From Streptomyces sp. NBC_00376 (GTDB lineage: Bacteria > Actinomycetota > Actinomycetes > Streptomycetales > Streptomycetaceae): a stretch of 64,000 nt of DNA. Made by a program: the position numbers and the translations under genes. The notes below the pieces were generated by a model. The model saw nothing but the letters and a program-made list of their open reading frames with translations, did no database searches and was not told the origin of the DNA. The stretch covers positions 248,001-312,000 of the forward strand of contig NZ_CP107962.1 in NCBI RefSeq assembly GCF_036077095.1, read 5' to 3'. This document shows positions 24,589 to 33,613 of this stretch, one piece after another (positions within the stretch are counted from its first letter, which is position 1; each line of letters starts with the position of its first letter).

Positions 24589-27077
24589 CCACCGCGATGA
24601 TGCCGGCCGAGCCGTTCCCGCAGACCGCAGACCGGACCGCGGAGCTGATGGCCGCGGTCGAGCCCGGCTTTCTCCAGCTCATGCAGTGGGACGACGCCGT
24701 CCGCGTGCTCACCTTCCCCGTCGATCACCTTCTGCTCGGCGGCCAGAGGTGTCTGGTCATCCGCTGCCATCAGCTCGTGACCAGCAAGACCGCGCAGGGC
24801 CTCTGCCGCGGCTGTGCTCGGAGGATGGAACTCAAGGGCGAGACGCTGGAGGAGTTCCTGGCCGAGGTGAAGACGTGGCGGTCCATCGGAGTCACGCCTT
24901 GCAGCGTCGAGGACTGCGGCCGGGCCCGGAAGACCTACCGGACAGCCTTGTGTTCTGCCCACGCCTACCAGCAGCAGAAGATGCTCCGCCTGCCGTTGGA
25001 GGAGTTCCTGCGGCATCCCGACGTCCGGCCCCTGCCGTCGTTCGGCCCCTGCCTGGCGGCCTCCTGCCCGAGAGACCGGGACGGAGCAACCCACTCCTAC
25101 TGCAAGGCCCACCAGCAGCGGCGCCTCTATGAGCTGCGGAGGGGAAGCACGCTGGACGAGGAGACGTGGCGGCTGACCACGGCGGCAATCTCCGAGTCGG
25201 GAACGGTGAGCCTGCGCGGCCTGCACGACCAGGTGGTCGCTGAAGTCCTCTACGGCATGCAGCAGTGCAACAAGGCCGGCGTCCGCCAGCGGGACTACCT
25301 CATGCGACCGCTCTGCGACGTCGCCCGCGCCCGCCAGGTCCGCTCGCTGGCCGAACTGGACCGGGACACCCTGACCGCCAGCTCCGCGCGGTGGGCCGGG
25401 AACTTCCTCAAGCACGCCGAGCTGCTCGGGCTCTCACCCGAGACCGAGCGCCACAAGGACATCTGGAAGGGAGTCGTCTTCGGCCTGCCCGGCGGCCACC
25501 TCTACTTCGACAAGATCCATCAGCCGTGGCTCCGCCAAGCAGCCAAGGACTGGGCGGCCGAAGATGTCCCCCGTCGCCGGGGCGGCAACAGCACCCGCAG
25601 CGTCGTCCAGGAACGGATCAACGCCATCGCCCGCATGTCCGACAGCCTGCGGATCAACCGGGCCGACCACGGCATGGACCTTCACGTCCTGGGCCGCGAC
25701 GACATCCTCACGCTTCTGACCCGGCTGCTGTTCCTCCAGGAACAAGGAGAGATCAGCGCCAGGAAACGGGGCAAGATCGTCCGCGATCTGCGCCGCGTCC
25801 TGAACAGCATGCGGTCCCTGGGCATGACCCGACCGAACCGCACCCTTCACGGGCTCGCCGACGACTTCGTGATCCGCGAGGAGGACATCCCCGACGACCC
25901 GGAAGACGAGGAAGCCGGCAAAGACCTGCCACCCGAGGTGATGCGTCAGCTCTGCGAGCACCTGGACGCACTCGGCGCCGGCGACACGCCGGAGGCCCGC
26001 ACCATCACCGAGCTCCTGATGGACACCGGACGACGACCCGACGAGGCATGCCAGCTGCCCTACGACTGCCTCGACCGGGCCGAGGACGGCACTCCCGTGC
26101 TGGTCTATGACAACCGCAAGGCCCTCCGACTCGGCAGACGGCTGCCGATCGCGCAGGCCACGGCCTCACTGATCATTCAGCAGCAGACCCGTGTCCGGAC
26201 CAGGTTCCCGGACACCCCGGTGAAAGACCTGAGCCTGTTCCCGTCACCGGTGACCAACCCGGACGGATCGAAGCCGATCAGCGTCGGCTGGGTCTCCACC
26301 CTTCACCGGAACTGGGTGGACTCCCTGCCCGACCTGCTCGTCCCGATCGTGGTCGAGGAAGACGGCGAACGCGTCACCAGGATGCTGCCGTTCGACAAGG
26401 CGAAAATCTTCCTCTACGCCTACCGGCACAGCTATGCCCAGCGGCACGCAGACGCAGGCGTCCAGCCCGACGTCCTCCAGGGCTTGATGGACCATCGCCA
26501 ACTCAGCACTACTCAGCGTTACTACCGGGTCAGTGAGCAACGCAAGCGCGAGGCCGTCGACCGGGTCTCCGCCTTGCAGTTCGACCGCCACGGCAACCGC
26601 ATCTGGCGGCAGGCGAAGGAACTACTGGACGACGAGTATGCCCGCCGGGCCGTCGGAGAGGTCCAGGCCCCCTACGGCGTCTGCGTCGAGCCCTCGAACG
26701 TCGCGGCCGGCGGACACGCCTGCCCCGTCCGCTTCCGCTGCGTCGGCTGCGATCACTTCCGCACCGACGCCTCTTACCTCCCGGACCTGGAGGCATATCT
26801 CGCGGATCTCCTCCGCAACCGAGAACGCCTGGCCGCGTTCACGACGGCCGACGACTGGGCCAAGGCCGAGGCCATGCCCTCCGACCAGGAGATCACCCGT
26901 GTCCGCCGCCTCATCCGACGTGTTCGGGAGGACCTCGATGCACTCACGGCCGAGGACCGCGCGCAGATCGAGGAAGCCACCACCATCCTCCCCCGAAGCC
27001 GACGCCAGACCGTGTCCCTCGGAATGCCGCGCGTCGGCCCGCCCATGCCCGACTTCCACCCCGGCACGACAGCATGA
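24585..27077 (+). CDS. Tn554 TnpB-like large tyrosine recombinase
   Basis: 830 residues. The N-terminal third is Cys-rich (CRGCARRM, CSVEDCGRARKTY, CSAHAY, CKAHQQ), looking like zinc-binding repeats. The catalytic part begins near residue 500 with Arg in MDTGRRPDEACQL, AYRHSYAQRHAD as the His/Arg box, LMDHRQLSTTQRYY with His and nucleophile Tyr. A late CPVRFRCVGCDHF cluster adds another zinc site. Longer than Tn554 TnpB (about 630) because of the N-terminal zinc region. Start overlaps tnpA stop. Confidence 0.8.
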   Translation: MTTAMMPAEPFPQTADRTAELMAAVEPGFLQLMQWDDAVRVLTFPVDHLLLGGQRCLVIRCHQLVTSKTAQGLCRGCARRMELKGETLEEFLAEVKTWRSIGVTPCSVEDCGRARKTYRTALCSAHAYQQQKMLRLPLEEFLRHPDVRPLPSFGPCLAASCPRDRDGATHSYCKAHQQRRLYELRRGSTLDEETWRLTTAAISESGTVSLRGLHDQVVAEVLYGMQQCNKAGVRQRDYLMRPLCDVARARQVRSLAELDRDTLTASSARWAGNFLKHAELLGLSPETERHKDIWKGVVFGLPGGHLYFDKIHQPWLRQAAKDWAAEDVPRRRGGNSTRSVVQERINAIARMSDSLRINRADHGMDLHVLGRDDILTLLTRLLFLQEQGEISARKRGKIVRDLRRVLNSMRSLGMTRPNRTLHGLADDFVIREEDIPDDPEDEEAGKDLPPEVMRQLCEHLDALGAGDTPEARTITELLMDTGRRPDEACQLPYDCLDRAEDGTPVLVYDNRKALRLGRRLPIAQATASLIIQQQTRVRTRFPDTPVKDLSLFPSPVTNPDGSKPISVGWVSTLHRNWVDSLPDLLVPIVVEEDGERVTRMLPFDKAKIFLYAYRHSYAQRHADAGVQPDVLQGLMDHRQLSTTQRYYRVSEQRKREAVDRVSALQFDRHGNRIWRQAKELLDDEYARRAVGEVQAPYGVCVEPSNVAAGGHACPVRFRCVGCDHFRTDASYLPDLEAYLADLLRNRERLAAFTTADDWAKAEAMPSDQEITRVRRLIRRVREDLDALTAEDRAQIEEATTILPRSRRQTVSLGMPRVGPPMPDFHPGTTA

Positions 27078-27610
27078 CCAGCATGATCGACGGGCGCCGG
27101 GCCGACTCAGCCCGCCGCCGGGAACGCGTCCTCAAGGCGCTCGACACGATGTTGCGGAGCAATGCCGACATCACCGTCTCGGCCCTTGCCAGAGCGGCGC
27201 GAGTGGACCGCACCTTCCTCTATCGGCACCGCGACCTGCTCGAACGCGTCCACGCAGCCGCATCTGCCCCTCCTCAGGAGGGGAAAGTCGCCGCTGTCAG
27301 CCGGGCGTCGCTCAAGGCCGACCTATCCAACGCGCTCGCGCGCAACACGCGCCTGACGGCGCGTGTCCGGCAGCTGGAGAGCCGCCTGTCCGAGGCCCTT
27401 GGTGAGCGCGTCTGGTCCGAATCGGGTCTCGGCGCACCGGCTGACGTCGATCAGCTTCAACAGCGCATCTCCATGCTCGAACAGCACCTCGCCGACAAGC
27501 AGCGCGAACTCGACGAACGGACCGAGGAACTCGAAGCCGCACGGGCCGCCAACCGAGAGCTGACCCGAGCCCTGAACCACGGTCCCGCCAGTCCCGCACG
27601 CAGGCCCTGA
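27074..27610 (+). CDS. TnpC-like coiled-coil protein (DUF6262 type)
   Basis: 178 residues. N-terminal TetR-like helix-turn-helix (ADITVSALARAARVDRTFLY) and a long C-terminal coiled coil (LQQRISMLEQHLADKQRELD). This matches the small third protein of Tn554-type elements, thought to stimulate or orient transposition. Start overlaps the tnpB stop (ATGA). Confidence 0.75.
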   Translation: MTSMIDGRRADSARRRERVLKALDTMLRSNADITVSALARAARVDRTFLYRHRDLLERVHAAASAPPQEGKVAAVSRASLKADLSNALARNTRLTARVRQLESRLSEALGERVWSESGLGAPADVDQLQQRISMLEQHLADKQRELDERTEELEAARAANRELTRALNHGPASPARRP

Positions 27611-27725
27611 ACCGGTCGCGATACTGGTGGGCTCGCATATTCAACTGTCTCCAGTTCTCCGCGTGGCCCAGCTCTCTGGTGACCGTGCGTGGTAGCCGGC
27701 GCGGAGTCGCTGACTCAAGGACTTA

Positions 27726-28529
27726 TCACCCGCGCTCGATTCCGGTGGTGTCCTGCAGGACACCACGGCAGCCGTCCATCGTCTGGGTCACTAAGCCTTC
27801 TCCCGCTCTGTCCACGGCGAGGTACCAGGTGCCTGGCGTCAGTCCCAGAATCGGTGCGGAACCGCCATCTTCGCTGACCAGTGAACGCGCGGTGGGCACG
27901 GCAAACCAGAATGGCTGGAACTCCTGGGCACTCGAATCGCTCGCGACAGCAAAAGGCTGGCCCGGTTGAGGGTACCCAAAGCCCGAAGGCAGGGCGCTGC
28001 CCCTCAAGTGTTCCGTCTGCCGGACCAGCAGAAGGTTCATTGCCTCAGCTGCCTTTCTGGTTCTGGCGAGTAGTTCCGTCGGGTCGCACTCCAGGGGGCG
28101 GTCGCCAAGTCTCTGCAACAGCACCTTGCGGATTAAAGTGCTGGTCTCGGTGAGCGAGGACCGGGCGCTCGTTGTGGGTTCGCCGTCGACGAGTTCCACC
28201 CCGTCTATGGCTGTGAGTCGGTAGAGCGCCGTGGTGAGAACGTCGAGCAGCTCTCGGACTGTCGTGTCGTAGGAGTCGACGTCGACAGGGCGGTCCGATT
28301 CGAGGTTCTGAACCACGAGCTCCACGTGGAGAGCCCAAGACCTTGTGGCGACGCGGGCTGCAGCCGTCGCCTCCAGGGCGAGTTGCTTGGTTTGAATCGA
28401 CTGCGCTCGTGCCGCACTGAATTCGTTTGCCTTGCGCGAGGATCTCTGGATGAGCCCGGCGCTGAGAGCTCCGATCGTCGCGCCGCCCAGCACTCCAACC
28501 AGCCCGTAGATCGCCTCAAGGGTCGCCAT
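27726..28529 (-). CDS. Hypothetical membrane-anchored protein
   Basis: About 267 residues. One N-terminal membrane segment (LEAIYGLVGVLGGATIGALS) is followed by a helical region and a C-terminal beta-rich domain (PFWFAVPTARSLVSEDG ... GTWYLAVDRAGEGLV). The ATG at 28529 places the anchor at the very start; the open frame to 28625 adds a poor leader. Function unknown. It may be cargo of the Tn554-like module. Confidence 0.55.
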   Translation of the reverse strand: MATLEAIYGLVGVLGGATIGALSAGLIQRSSRKANEFSAARAQSIQTKQLALEATAAARVATRSWALHVELVVQNLESDRPVDVDSYDTTVRELLDVLTTALYRLTAIDGVELVDGEPTTSARSSLTETSTLIRKVLLQRLGDRPLECDPTELLARTRKAAEAMNLLLVRQTEHLRGSALPSGFGYPQPGQPFAVASDSSAQEFQPFWFAVPTARSLVSEDGGSAPILGLTPGTWYLAVDRAGEGLVTQTMDGCRGVLQDTTGIERG

Positions 28530-28734
28530 CCCGGCAGTTTCTACGATCAGTCTTTCCCGCAGCAAGACCGTCACACTGGCGGTTGCTGCCACACAGGGTG
28601 GCAGCAACGTACTCCCCTGGGACACGCAGCCCCATGCAATTGGCGGCAGTTGTAGCAGCGGTACAGCGGTTAGCGCTAAGGAATGATCTTCGCTGCCGGG
28701 GGCGGCCCGGCCAGAACGGGCGCACGCTGGAGGT

Positions 28735-29274
28735 GTGGCTGAGGACCGGAACGCCGAGCTTGCCGCTCTCGCCCGCCAGGCCGTGGCAGCCGCGGGCGGC
28801 CTGCGGCTGCTGGTCGAGCGGATGGGCGATCTCGGCTGGCGGATGCAGGACTACCGCGACGAGGACCTGCTGAACGTCGCCTCCGCCCTGCGCGGCACCG
28901 CGATCCTGATCGCCCTCGACACCGAGGACATGGACCTGCACGAGGAAGTCACCGGGCGCCGGGTGCACGAGGTGCACGATGTCGCCGAGTGGCTCCGAGA
29001 GCACGGCGAAGGCGACGGCCGGCCGTTACCCTGCCGACCCGGGCCGGTTGTCCCGGCCGCCGGGGATGACCCGCAGGACGGGGCCGGCGGGGGCGAACTC
29101 GCCGAGGTCGAGAGCGGCGTCGCGTCCGCCCGCGCGGGACGCCGGGCCCCGCCCCCACCCCGGGCGGCAGCGGCGCGAGGTCCTGGGACACCCTTCCGTC
29201 CCAGCTGTGATTCACGTCACTGCCGGCGGCTCGGTGCAGCACCCGGCCCCGTTCCGCCGTCATGGGGGCAGTGA
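28735..29274 (+). CDS. Hypothetical protein, helical N-terminal half
   Basis: GTG start. Residues 1-90 are a convincing helical domain (LRLLVERMGDLGWRMQDYRD ... GTAILIALDTEDMDLHEEV). From about residue 95 the sequence turns into low-complexity Pro/Ala/Arg that overlaps the leader of the sigma-factor gene, so the true end may be earlier (sequencing error or frameshift). No family recognised. Confidence 0.45.
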   Translation: MAEDRNAELAALARQAVAAAGGLRLLVERMGDLGWRMQDYRDEDLLNVASALRGTAILIALDTEDMDLHEEVTGRRVHEVHDVAEWLREHGEGDGRPLPCRPGPVVPAAGDDPQDGAGGGELAEVESGVASARAGRRAPPPPRAAAARGPGTPFRPSCDSRHCRRLGAAPGPVPPSWGQ

Positions 29275-29305
29275 TCGGGACGGGACGAGGAGAGGAGGTC
29301 GGCGG

Positions 29306-29854
29306 GTGAGGTTTCGCAGGAGCGGTCCGGGCAACGGATTCACGGAGTTCGTCGCACAGCGGTCGGGAGCGTTGTTCCGCACCGCGTATGCGCTGACCGG
29401 TGACGTGCACGTGGCCGAGGATCTGGTGCAGGAGGCGCTGGAGCGGGCGTGCCGACACTGGCGGAAGGTCGAGGTGGCGGACTCGCCGGAGGCGTACGTG
29501 CGCAAAGTGCTGGTCAACCTGGCCAACGACCGCTGGCGGCGGCTGTCGCGCCTGGGCGAGCGCCCCGGGCTGTCGGGGGTGCCCGAGACGGCCGACCCCC
29601 GGGACCGGTTCGGGCAGGTGGATCTGCGCGCGGAACTGATCGAGGCACTGCTCGGGCTGCCGATGGGCATGCGCAGCGTGGTGGTCCTGTACTACCTGCA
29701 CGATCTGGACGCCCAGCAGGTCGCCGGCGTCCTGGACATCTCTTCGAGTGCGGTGAGGTCCCAGCTCGCCCGCGGCCTGGCCAAGCTGCGCGATTCCGTA
29801 TCGGGCGCCCAGGCGCCGCACACCCCGTCGGCCGCTTTCGGAGGTACGAAGTGA
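29306..29854 (+). CDS. SigE-family ECF RNA polymerase sigma factor
   Basis: 182 residues. Region 2 (LFRTAYALTGDVHVAEDLVQ ... ALERACRHW) and region 4 (LPMGMRSVVVLYYLHDLDAQ ... SSSAVRSQLARGLAKLRD) are both clear. Directs RNA polymerase to a small regulon. GTG start with GAGGAGG upstream. Its stop overlaps the PASTA gene start (GTGA), so the partner is likely its regulator or target. Confidence 0.9.
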   Translation: MRFRRSGPGNGFTEFVAQRSGALFRTAYALTGDVHVAEDLVQEALERACRHWRKVEVADSPEAYVRKVLVNLANDRWRRLSRLGERPGLSGVPETADPRDRFGQVDLRAELIEALLGLPMGMRSVVVLYYLHDLDAQQVAGVLDISSSAVRSQLARGLAKLRDSVSGAQAPHTPSAAFGGTK

Positions 29855-30429
29855 GGAACACGTCGTCCGGACCCGCCCCGTTCGAGCCGGGCCTCGAAGC
29901 CGAGCTGCGTGCCGCGGTGGCCTCCTTCGCCGACGGGCCGACGGCGCCGGTCGTCGACGCGGCCGCGATCGAGCGAGTCGTCAGCCGCAGCCGCACCCGC
30001 CGGGCGCTCCTCGGCACCGCTGCGGCGTGCTGCGTGCTGGCGTGCGCCACGGTGGGGTTCTTCGCGCTGAAGCCCATGCCGCCCGCGCCCGGCGCCTCCC
30101 CGTCCCTGTCCCCACCGGCGAACGGGGCGTGCACCCCGCTCGCCACCGGCACCCCCAAGAGCGGAAGCGCCGATGCGACTCCGACACAGGAGCAGGAGCA
30201 GACCGCGGGAGCGGGCATCGCGCTGCCGGACCTGGCCGGCATGCCGGTCGAACAGGCCGGAAGCCTGCTGCGCGGACTCGGACTGAGCTGCACGATCATG
30301 CGGCACACGGACTGGAACGCTCCCGCCGGGCAGGTGATCAGCAGTGACCCCCGGGGCGGCGCAGAACCGGTGGCACCGGGCTCGTCCGTCCTCCTGCTGG
30401 TCTCGACGGGCAAACCCGGCAGAACCTGA
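29851..30429 (+). CDS. Membrane protein with extracellular PASTA domain
   Basis: 192 residues. Cytoplasmic N-terminus of about 55 residues, one membrane segment (LLGTAAACCVLACATVGFFA), a Pro/Ser linker and a C-terminal PASTA-like domain (ALPDLAGMPVEQAGSLLRGL ... GQVISSDPRGGAEPVAPGSS). PASTA domains bind peptidoglycan fragments or beta-lactams. Co-translation with the sigma factor and the short cytosolic part suggest an anti-sigma-like envelope sensor, though no ZAS zinc motif is visible. Confidence 0.75.
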   Translation: MRNTSSGPAPFEPGLEAELRAAVASFADGPTAPVVDAAAIERVVSRSRTRRALLGTAAACCVLACATVGFFALKPMPPAPGASPSLSPPANGACTPLATGTPKSGSADATPTQEQEQTAGAGIALPDLAGMPVEQAGSLLRGLGLSCTIMRHTDWNAPAGQVISSDPRGGAEPVAPGSSVLLLVSTGKPGRT

Positions 30430-30454
30430 GCGACCGGGCCCTTCGGCCCGCGCA

Positions 30455-30482
30455 CCGGCAGGACGGCGCCCCGTCCTGCCGG
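30455..30482 (+). terminator. Hairpin after sigma/PASTA operon
   Basis: CCGGCAGGACGG pairs perfectly with CCGTCCTGCCGG around a CGCC loop, 25 bases after the PASTA stop. No T run, as often in high-GC actinobacteria. Confidence 0.7.
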
Positions 30483-30838
30483 GCAGAGGAGCCACCCGGA
30501 GCGGGGGAACGGCGGGCCAGAGGGTAGCCGGGCCGCCGCTGGCTCAGTTAGCCGTCACTCGAACCCCTGCGCGGAAGATCCCTTCCGTGATATCGGGCCC
30601 CCGAGCGTGATCACCCTCAGCGCCAATCACGGCCGCTGACCTGCCCCGGAGGCTTAGCGCTAACCGCTGTACCGCTGCTACTCACGACCGTGAACTCACC
30701 CGATCCAGCGATAGCACCACACCTGTTGCGATGACTACGCTCAACCGCACCGCCGTTGAGCTGCATCAACACGCGTGACCCGCCACCGCAACACGCCGAA
30801 CCCCCAGAGAAGCGGCGATGAACGGCGAGCATCTGCGC

Positions 30839-31045
30839 TAGTACTCCAGTCAGATTTCGCGTCCTGAGCTGGCTCTTTTTAGGTAGTGGCATCGTTGGGC
30901 GATGGCTTGGTGGCGTCTGCGCCAGTGGGACCATCTCAAGGCATGCTGGCGCTGGTTGAGTTCGGGTCTGGGGTGGGGGCAGAGGCAGACGGCTGCGTAA
31001 CAGTGACGGGCGGGGGCGGAAACGACCGTTTCCGCCCCCAACGGA
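30839..31045 (-). mobile_element. IS701-like transposase C-terminal remnant
   Basis: Minus-strand frame has ALRWSHWRRRHQAIAQRCHY, the typical end of this transposase group, then a stop near 30850 and CTAG at 30839-30842, the usual IS701 target. Everything upstream of about 31045 is missing. Confidence 0.5.
31012..31039. terminator. 13-bp perfect hairpin
   Basis: GGGGGCGGAAACG and its complement CGTTTCCGCCCCC flank a two-base loop. Bidirectional in shape. It lies between the IS701 remnant and the next gene. Confidence 0.6.
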
Positions 31046-31096
31046 ATGGATGAATGGCCAGTACGACCTCGCTGCTCGTGGGTAACGTCTCAACAC

Positions 31097-31843
31097 ATGC
31101 GTGAGCTGATCTATTTGTCCGAGCGCAAACTCACCCAGTTCCGTGAGAACGGAAGCCCCCGCCGCCGCCGATGGAAGCGACGCGTCAGCGAACTAGGCGC
31201 TACTGCTCCCCTTGGATTTGGGGAACTGCAGTTCACACTGGCCGATGCCCCGCAGGGCCATCCGAACCTGGAACGAGTGCTTCGGCACCTCGAATCCTTG
31301 ACCCCGAAGCCTGCTGAGTATTCCGAGGGGGCACCTGATGCTGGCCAGTGGGTCAAGTTCAAGACGCGCATGAACTATCAGCTTGTACGGCCTACAACCG
31401 ACGATTGGGGCGACAACGGCGAACCCATCGAGCAGCCAGCTGGACCGCCGGCTGTCGTGTTCTGGGAGCCTCACTCGCGGCTGGAACCCTGGTCCGGCTC
31501 CAAGCCACGACTCGTGCTTCATGGTTCCCCTGAGCATCTTCTGGGCCTAGCAGCCCCGCCCCCCGAGCCCACGGACCTCTCCGTGTCCCGCAGCTATTCC
31601 CCCGGCTTCATGGACCTGCTGTACGGCAACCGGCCCCGCAACGGTGAGGATCCGGGTGGGGCACTCGGCGATCTGCTGCACCAGCTCGATGGACAACGTC
31701 TCCCGCTTCATGCTGCTGGTCTTTTCACCGGCTACGCGAGAGTCACGTTCGGGCTGCAGGTGCCATTCTCCGTAGGCGGGCGTTCGGCAACAGTGCGGGC
31801 TGTGGTAGCCAGCCCTCTTTACGTTGAACATGCAGCCGCCTGA
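31097..31843 (+). CDS. Hypothetical protein, SAVMC3_10250-type
   Basis: 248 residues. The start MRELIYLSERKLTQF resembles a group of Streptomyces proteins I know as SAVMC3_10250 family, of unknown function. No signal or membrane segment. Likely globular alpha/beta with a central FWEPHSRLEPW region. The assignment rests on memory of the N-terminal pattern. Confidence 0.55.
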   Translation: MRELIYLSERKLTQFRENGSPRRRRWKRRVSELGATAPLGFGELQFTLADAPQGHPNLERVLRHLESLTPKPAEYSEGAPDAGQWVKFKTRMNYQLVRPTTDDWGDNGEPIEQPAGPPAVVFWEPHSRLEPWSGSKPRLVLHGSPEHLLGLAAPPPEPTDLSVSRSYSPGFMDLLYGNRPRNGEDPGGALGDLLHQLDGQRLPLHAAGLFTGYARVTFGLQVPFSVGGRSATVRAVVASPLYVEHAAA

Positions 31844-31944
31844 CCTGAGGGTGACGACAGAGATAGAGCTATCGGGGCGTCCTGTTGGGACCCTTTTCCC
31901 GGCGCGGGCCGGTGGCACCATCACCGGTCCTCGATCCGTAACGC

Positions 31945-32193
31945 TTGCCTGCTCTGTCGCGTCTGCACCGCGATGACGAGAGCGTTCTGCTCTGGCTCGT
32001 CGACGAAGACCGCCAGAAGGACGAACCTCTGCGCTTATCTCTCGTCACGGTTGGCGATCGTCTGATGCATCCGCATTTCCCTCAGATCGCTGACCAACGC
32101 GGCCTGTCTACCGGCCGAAGCCGGAGCGAGCAGCGCACCGCGTGGAGTTACGAGGTGCTGAAGGTGCACCAGTACTGGCGTCACCGGCGCTGA
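31945..32193 (+). CDS. Small hypothetical protein
   Basis: About 82 residues from a TTG, reading RLHRDDESVLLWLVDEDRQK and ending VLKVHQYWRHRR. Composition looks protein-like but there is no ribosome site and the start is uncertain. It may be the tail of a lost gene. Confidence 0.25.
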   Translation: MPALSRLHRDDESVLLWLVDEDRQKDEPLRLSLVTVGDRLMHPHFPQIADQRGLSTGRSRSEQRTAWSYEVLKVHQYWRHRR

Positions 32194-32330
32194 CGAGGGC
32201 AGCCCGGTTGAACACCTAAGACACCGAGGGCCGGTGGCGGGTGGCTCGTCACAGACGCCGGGTCTGGCAGCGCTCGACCAGGCGTCGGCGCCCTTCGATG
32301 GGACCTGATGCTTCGGAGGCCAAAGGAGCC

Positions 32331-32357
32331 TGGTTCAAAACCCGGTTTTGAACCAGA
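32331..32357. promoter_or_regulatory. parS-like palindrome 1
   Basis: CTGGTTCAAAACC-C-GGTTTTGAACCAG, a perfect 13-bp inverted repeat around one base, 108 bases downstream of parB. Same core as the sites inside parB and upstream of parA. Probable ParB-binding centromere site. Confidence 0.7.
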
Positions 32358-32464
32358 GGCAGCCTGCTGAGGAGCGACCTCGTGCGCCCTTGACTCGGAA
32401 CAGGCGTGCCAAAGCCCCGCCCCCTCATATCTGTATGGGAGAGCGGGGCGCTGTGTCCTATGGG

Positions 32465-33613
32465 CTACTCGTGCTTTGTCATGAGGGTGGAGACCTGCTG
32501 AAGGATGGCTGCCAGGGCCAAGCAGTCCTCAGGGCGAAGTTGGCTCGTCATATCAGCAGCTACCTGCTCCACTCCTTGGCTTCGCTGGAAGTAGCGCTGG
32601 ATGAAGAGGCTCCGCTGACGGTCATCGAGTCGCGTGAAAGCCAGGTCCATGAGGCTGGCTCCGTTGTGCCACGGCACTGGGGGAGATGATGCCCCTCCGG
32701 CTGCGAGGTGAGACTGATCGGTTCCTGGACGGGGCTCAGGGACAGGGCTCTGTACCAACTGCCCTTGGTTCTCGCTGGAGACCATGGTCGCAGTGGCATT
32801 CTGGGATGCCTCAGCCGGTCCCTGGTTCAAAACCGGGTTTTGAACCAGGCTGAGGGCTGGGCTTGTCCGCGGTCTCCGAGGTTTCCGTTCCTTCGGCTGG
32901 GCAGCTTTCTGGATCTCCTCTGCTGCCCTGGCCTTCTGTTCCTCTGGATCTTTGATCTTGGCGATCTGCTCGGCTGTCTTCACCTTGATCTGCTTGGTGT
33001 CGACGACGTCCCTCAGCTCCGGCGTCAGGTTGAGCAGTGCCAGGCGGTTGGAGACGTACATCTGAGACTTACCGATGCGTTCGGCGACCTTCTCCTGGGA
33101 CCCGTGACGATCCACCATCCGCTGAAGGAACTCCGCCTCCTTGTACGGCGGGATGTTCTTGCGGTGGATGTTCTCGATGACGACTGCTTCGTCGACCTTG
33201 TCATCTTCCGCGCTACCGAGACGGTCTCGGACCCGGATCTCGAACTTGGTCCACCCAAGCTGCTTGGCCGCGTGGTACCGCCTGTTCCCAAGGATCACGA
33301 CCCATTCTGCGTCGCCGATGGCATCGGCGTGCTCGGGCTTGGCACGCCGAAACGCATCACTCGACATCGCGACAGCGGGCTGCAGCTGGCCCACTGATCG
33401 CATCGAGTCCTTCAGCTCGCGGAACTCCGCGTCCTCGTCGGTGTAGTCGAGCTCAGTGCGCGGGTTGCCGGGGTTGCCGATGACTGTGTGCATGTACACG
33501 GTGTTCGGCGGTGTCTCCGGCTTGGCGGGCTGGTCAGCGCTGTCCGTGCTCTTCTTCGCGGCCTTGCCAGGGCCATCGATCAGATCCGCCCAGGGCTTCT
33601 TGGCGGCGGCCAT
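32465..33613 (-). CDS. ParB-family partition protein
   Basis: 382 residues. ParB/Srx-like N-domain (LKDSMRSVGQLQPAVAM ... WVVILGNRRYHAAKQLG), a NIHRKNIPPYKEAEFLQRMV motif and a KorB-type helix-turn-helix (EKVAERIGKSQMYVSNRLAL), then a Lys/Glu linker and a C-terminal helical domain. The ATG at 33613 overlaps the parA stop (ATGA); the longer open frame is rejected. Binds parS-like sites and stimulates ParA to separate plasmid copies. A parS-like palindrome lies within the gene. Confidence 0.88.
   Translation of the reverse strand: MAAAKKPWADLIDGPGKAAKKSTDSADQPAKPETPPNTVYMHTVIGNPGNPRTELDYTDEDAEFRELKDSMRSVGQLQPAVAMSSDAFRRAKPEHADAIGDAEWVVILGNRRYHAAKQLGWTKFEIRVRDRLGSAEDDKVDEAVVIENIHRKNIPPYKEAEFLQRMVDRHGSQEKVAERIGKSQMYVSNRLALLNLTPELRDVVDTKQIKVKTAEQIAKIKDPEEQKARAAEEIQKAAQPKERKPRRPRTSPALSLVQNPVLNQGPAEASQNATATMVSSENQGQLVQSPVPEPRPGTDQSHLAAGGASSPPVPWHNGASLMDLAFTRLDDRQRSLFIQRYFQRSQGVEQVAADMTSQLRPEDCLALAAILQQVSTLMTKHE
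32822..32850. promoter_or_regulatory. parS-like palindrome 2 (inside parB)
   Basis: CCTGGTTCAAAACC-G-GGTTTTGAACCAGG, a perfect 14-bp inverted repeat, encoding LVQNPVLNQ in parB. Conservation of the palindrome within coding sequence supports a binding function. Confidence 0.75.

Larger units (their letters stand above)
28653..30680. repeat. Perfect 28-bp inverted repeat pair flanking a 2-kb sigma-factor segment
   Basis: 28653-28680 (TAGCAGCGGTACAGCGGTTA then GCGCTAAG) and the exact reverse complement at 30653-30680. Identity stops at both edges. The two copies start 2000 bp apart and enclose a small gene, a SigE-family sigma factor and a PASTA membrane protein. The inner end contains the palindrome TAGCGCTA. 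No transposase lies inside. Confidence 0.9.

Noticed and set aside
30617..31096. 159-residue minus-strand frame
   Set aside because: It is low-complexity and runs across the 28-bp repeat; only the IS701 tail in another minus frame is credible.
32331..32357. tRNA arm or attachment core suggested by GGTTCAAA
   Set aside because: The sequence is a simple palindrome recurring with parAB and cannot fold into a cloverleaf.
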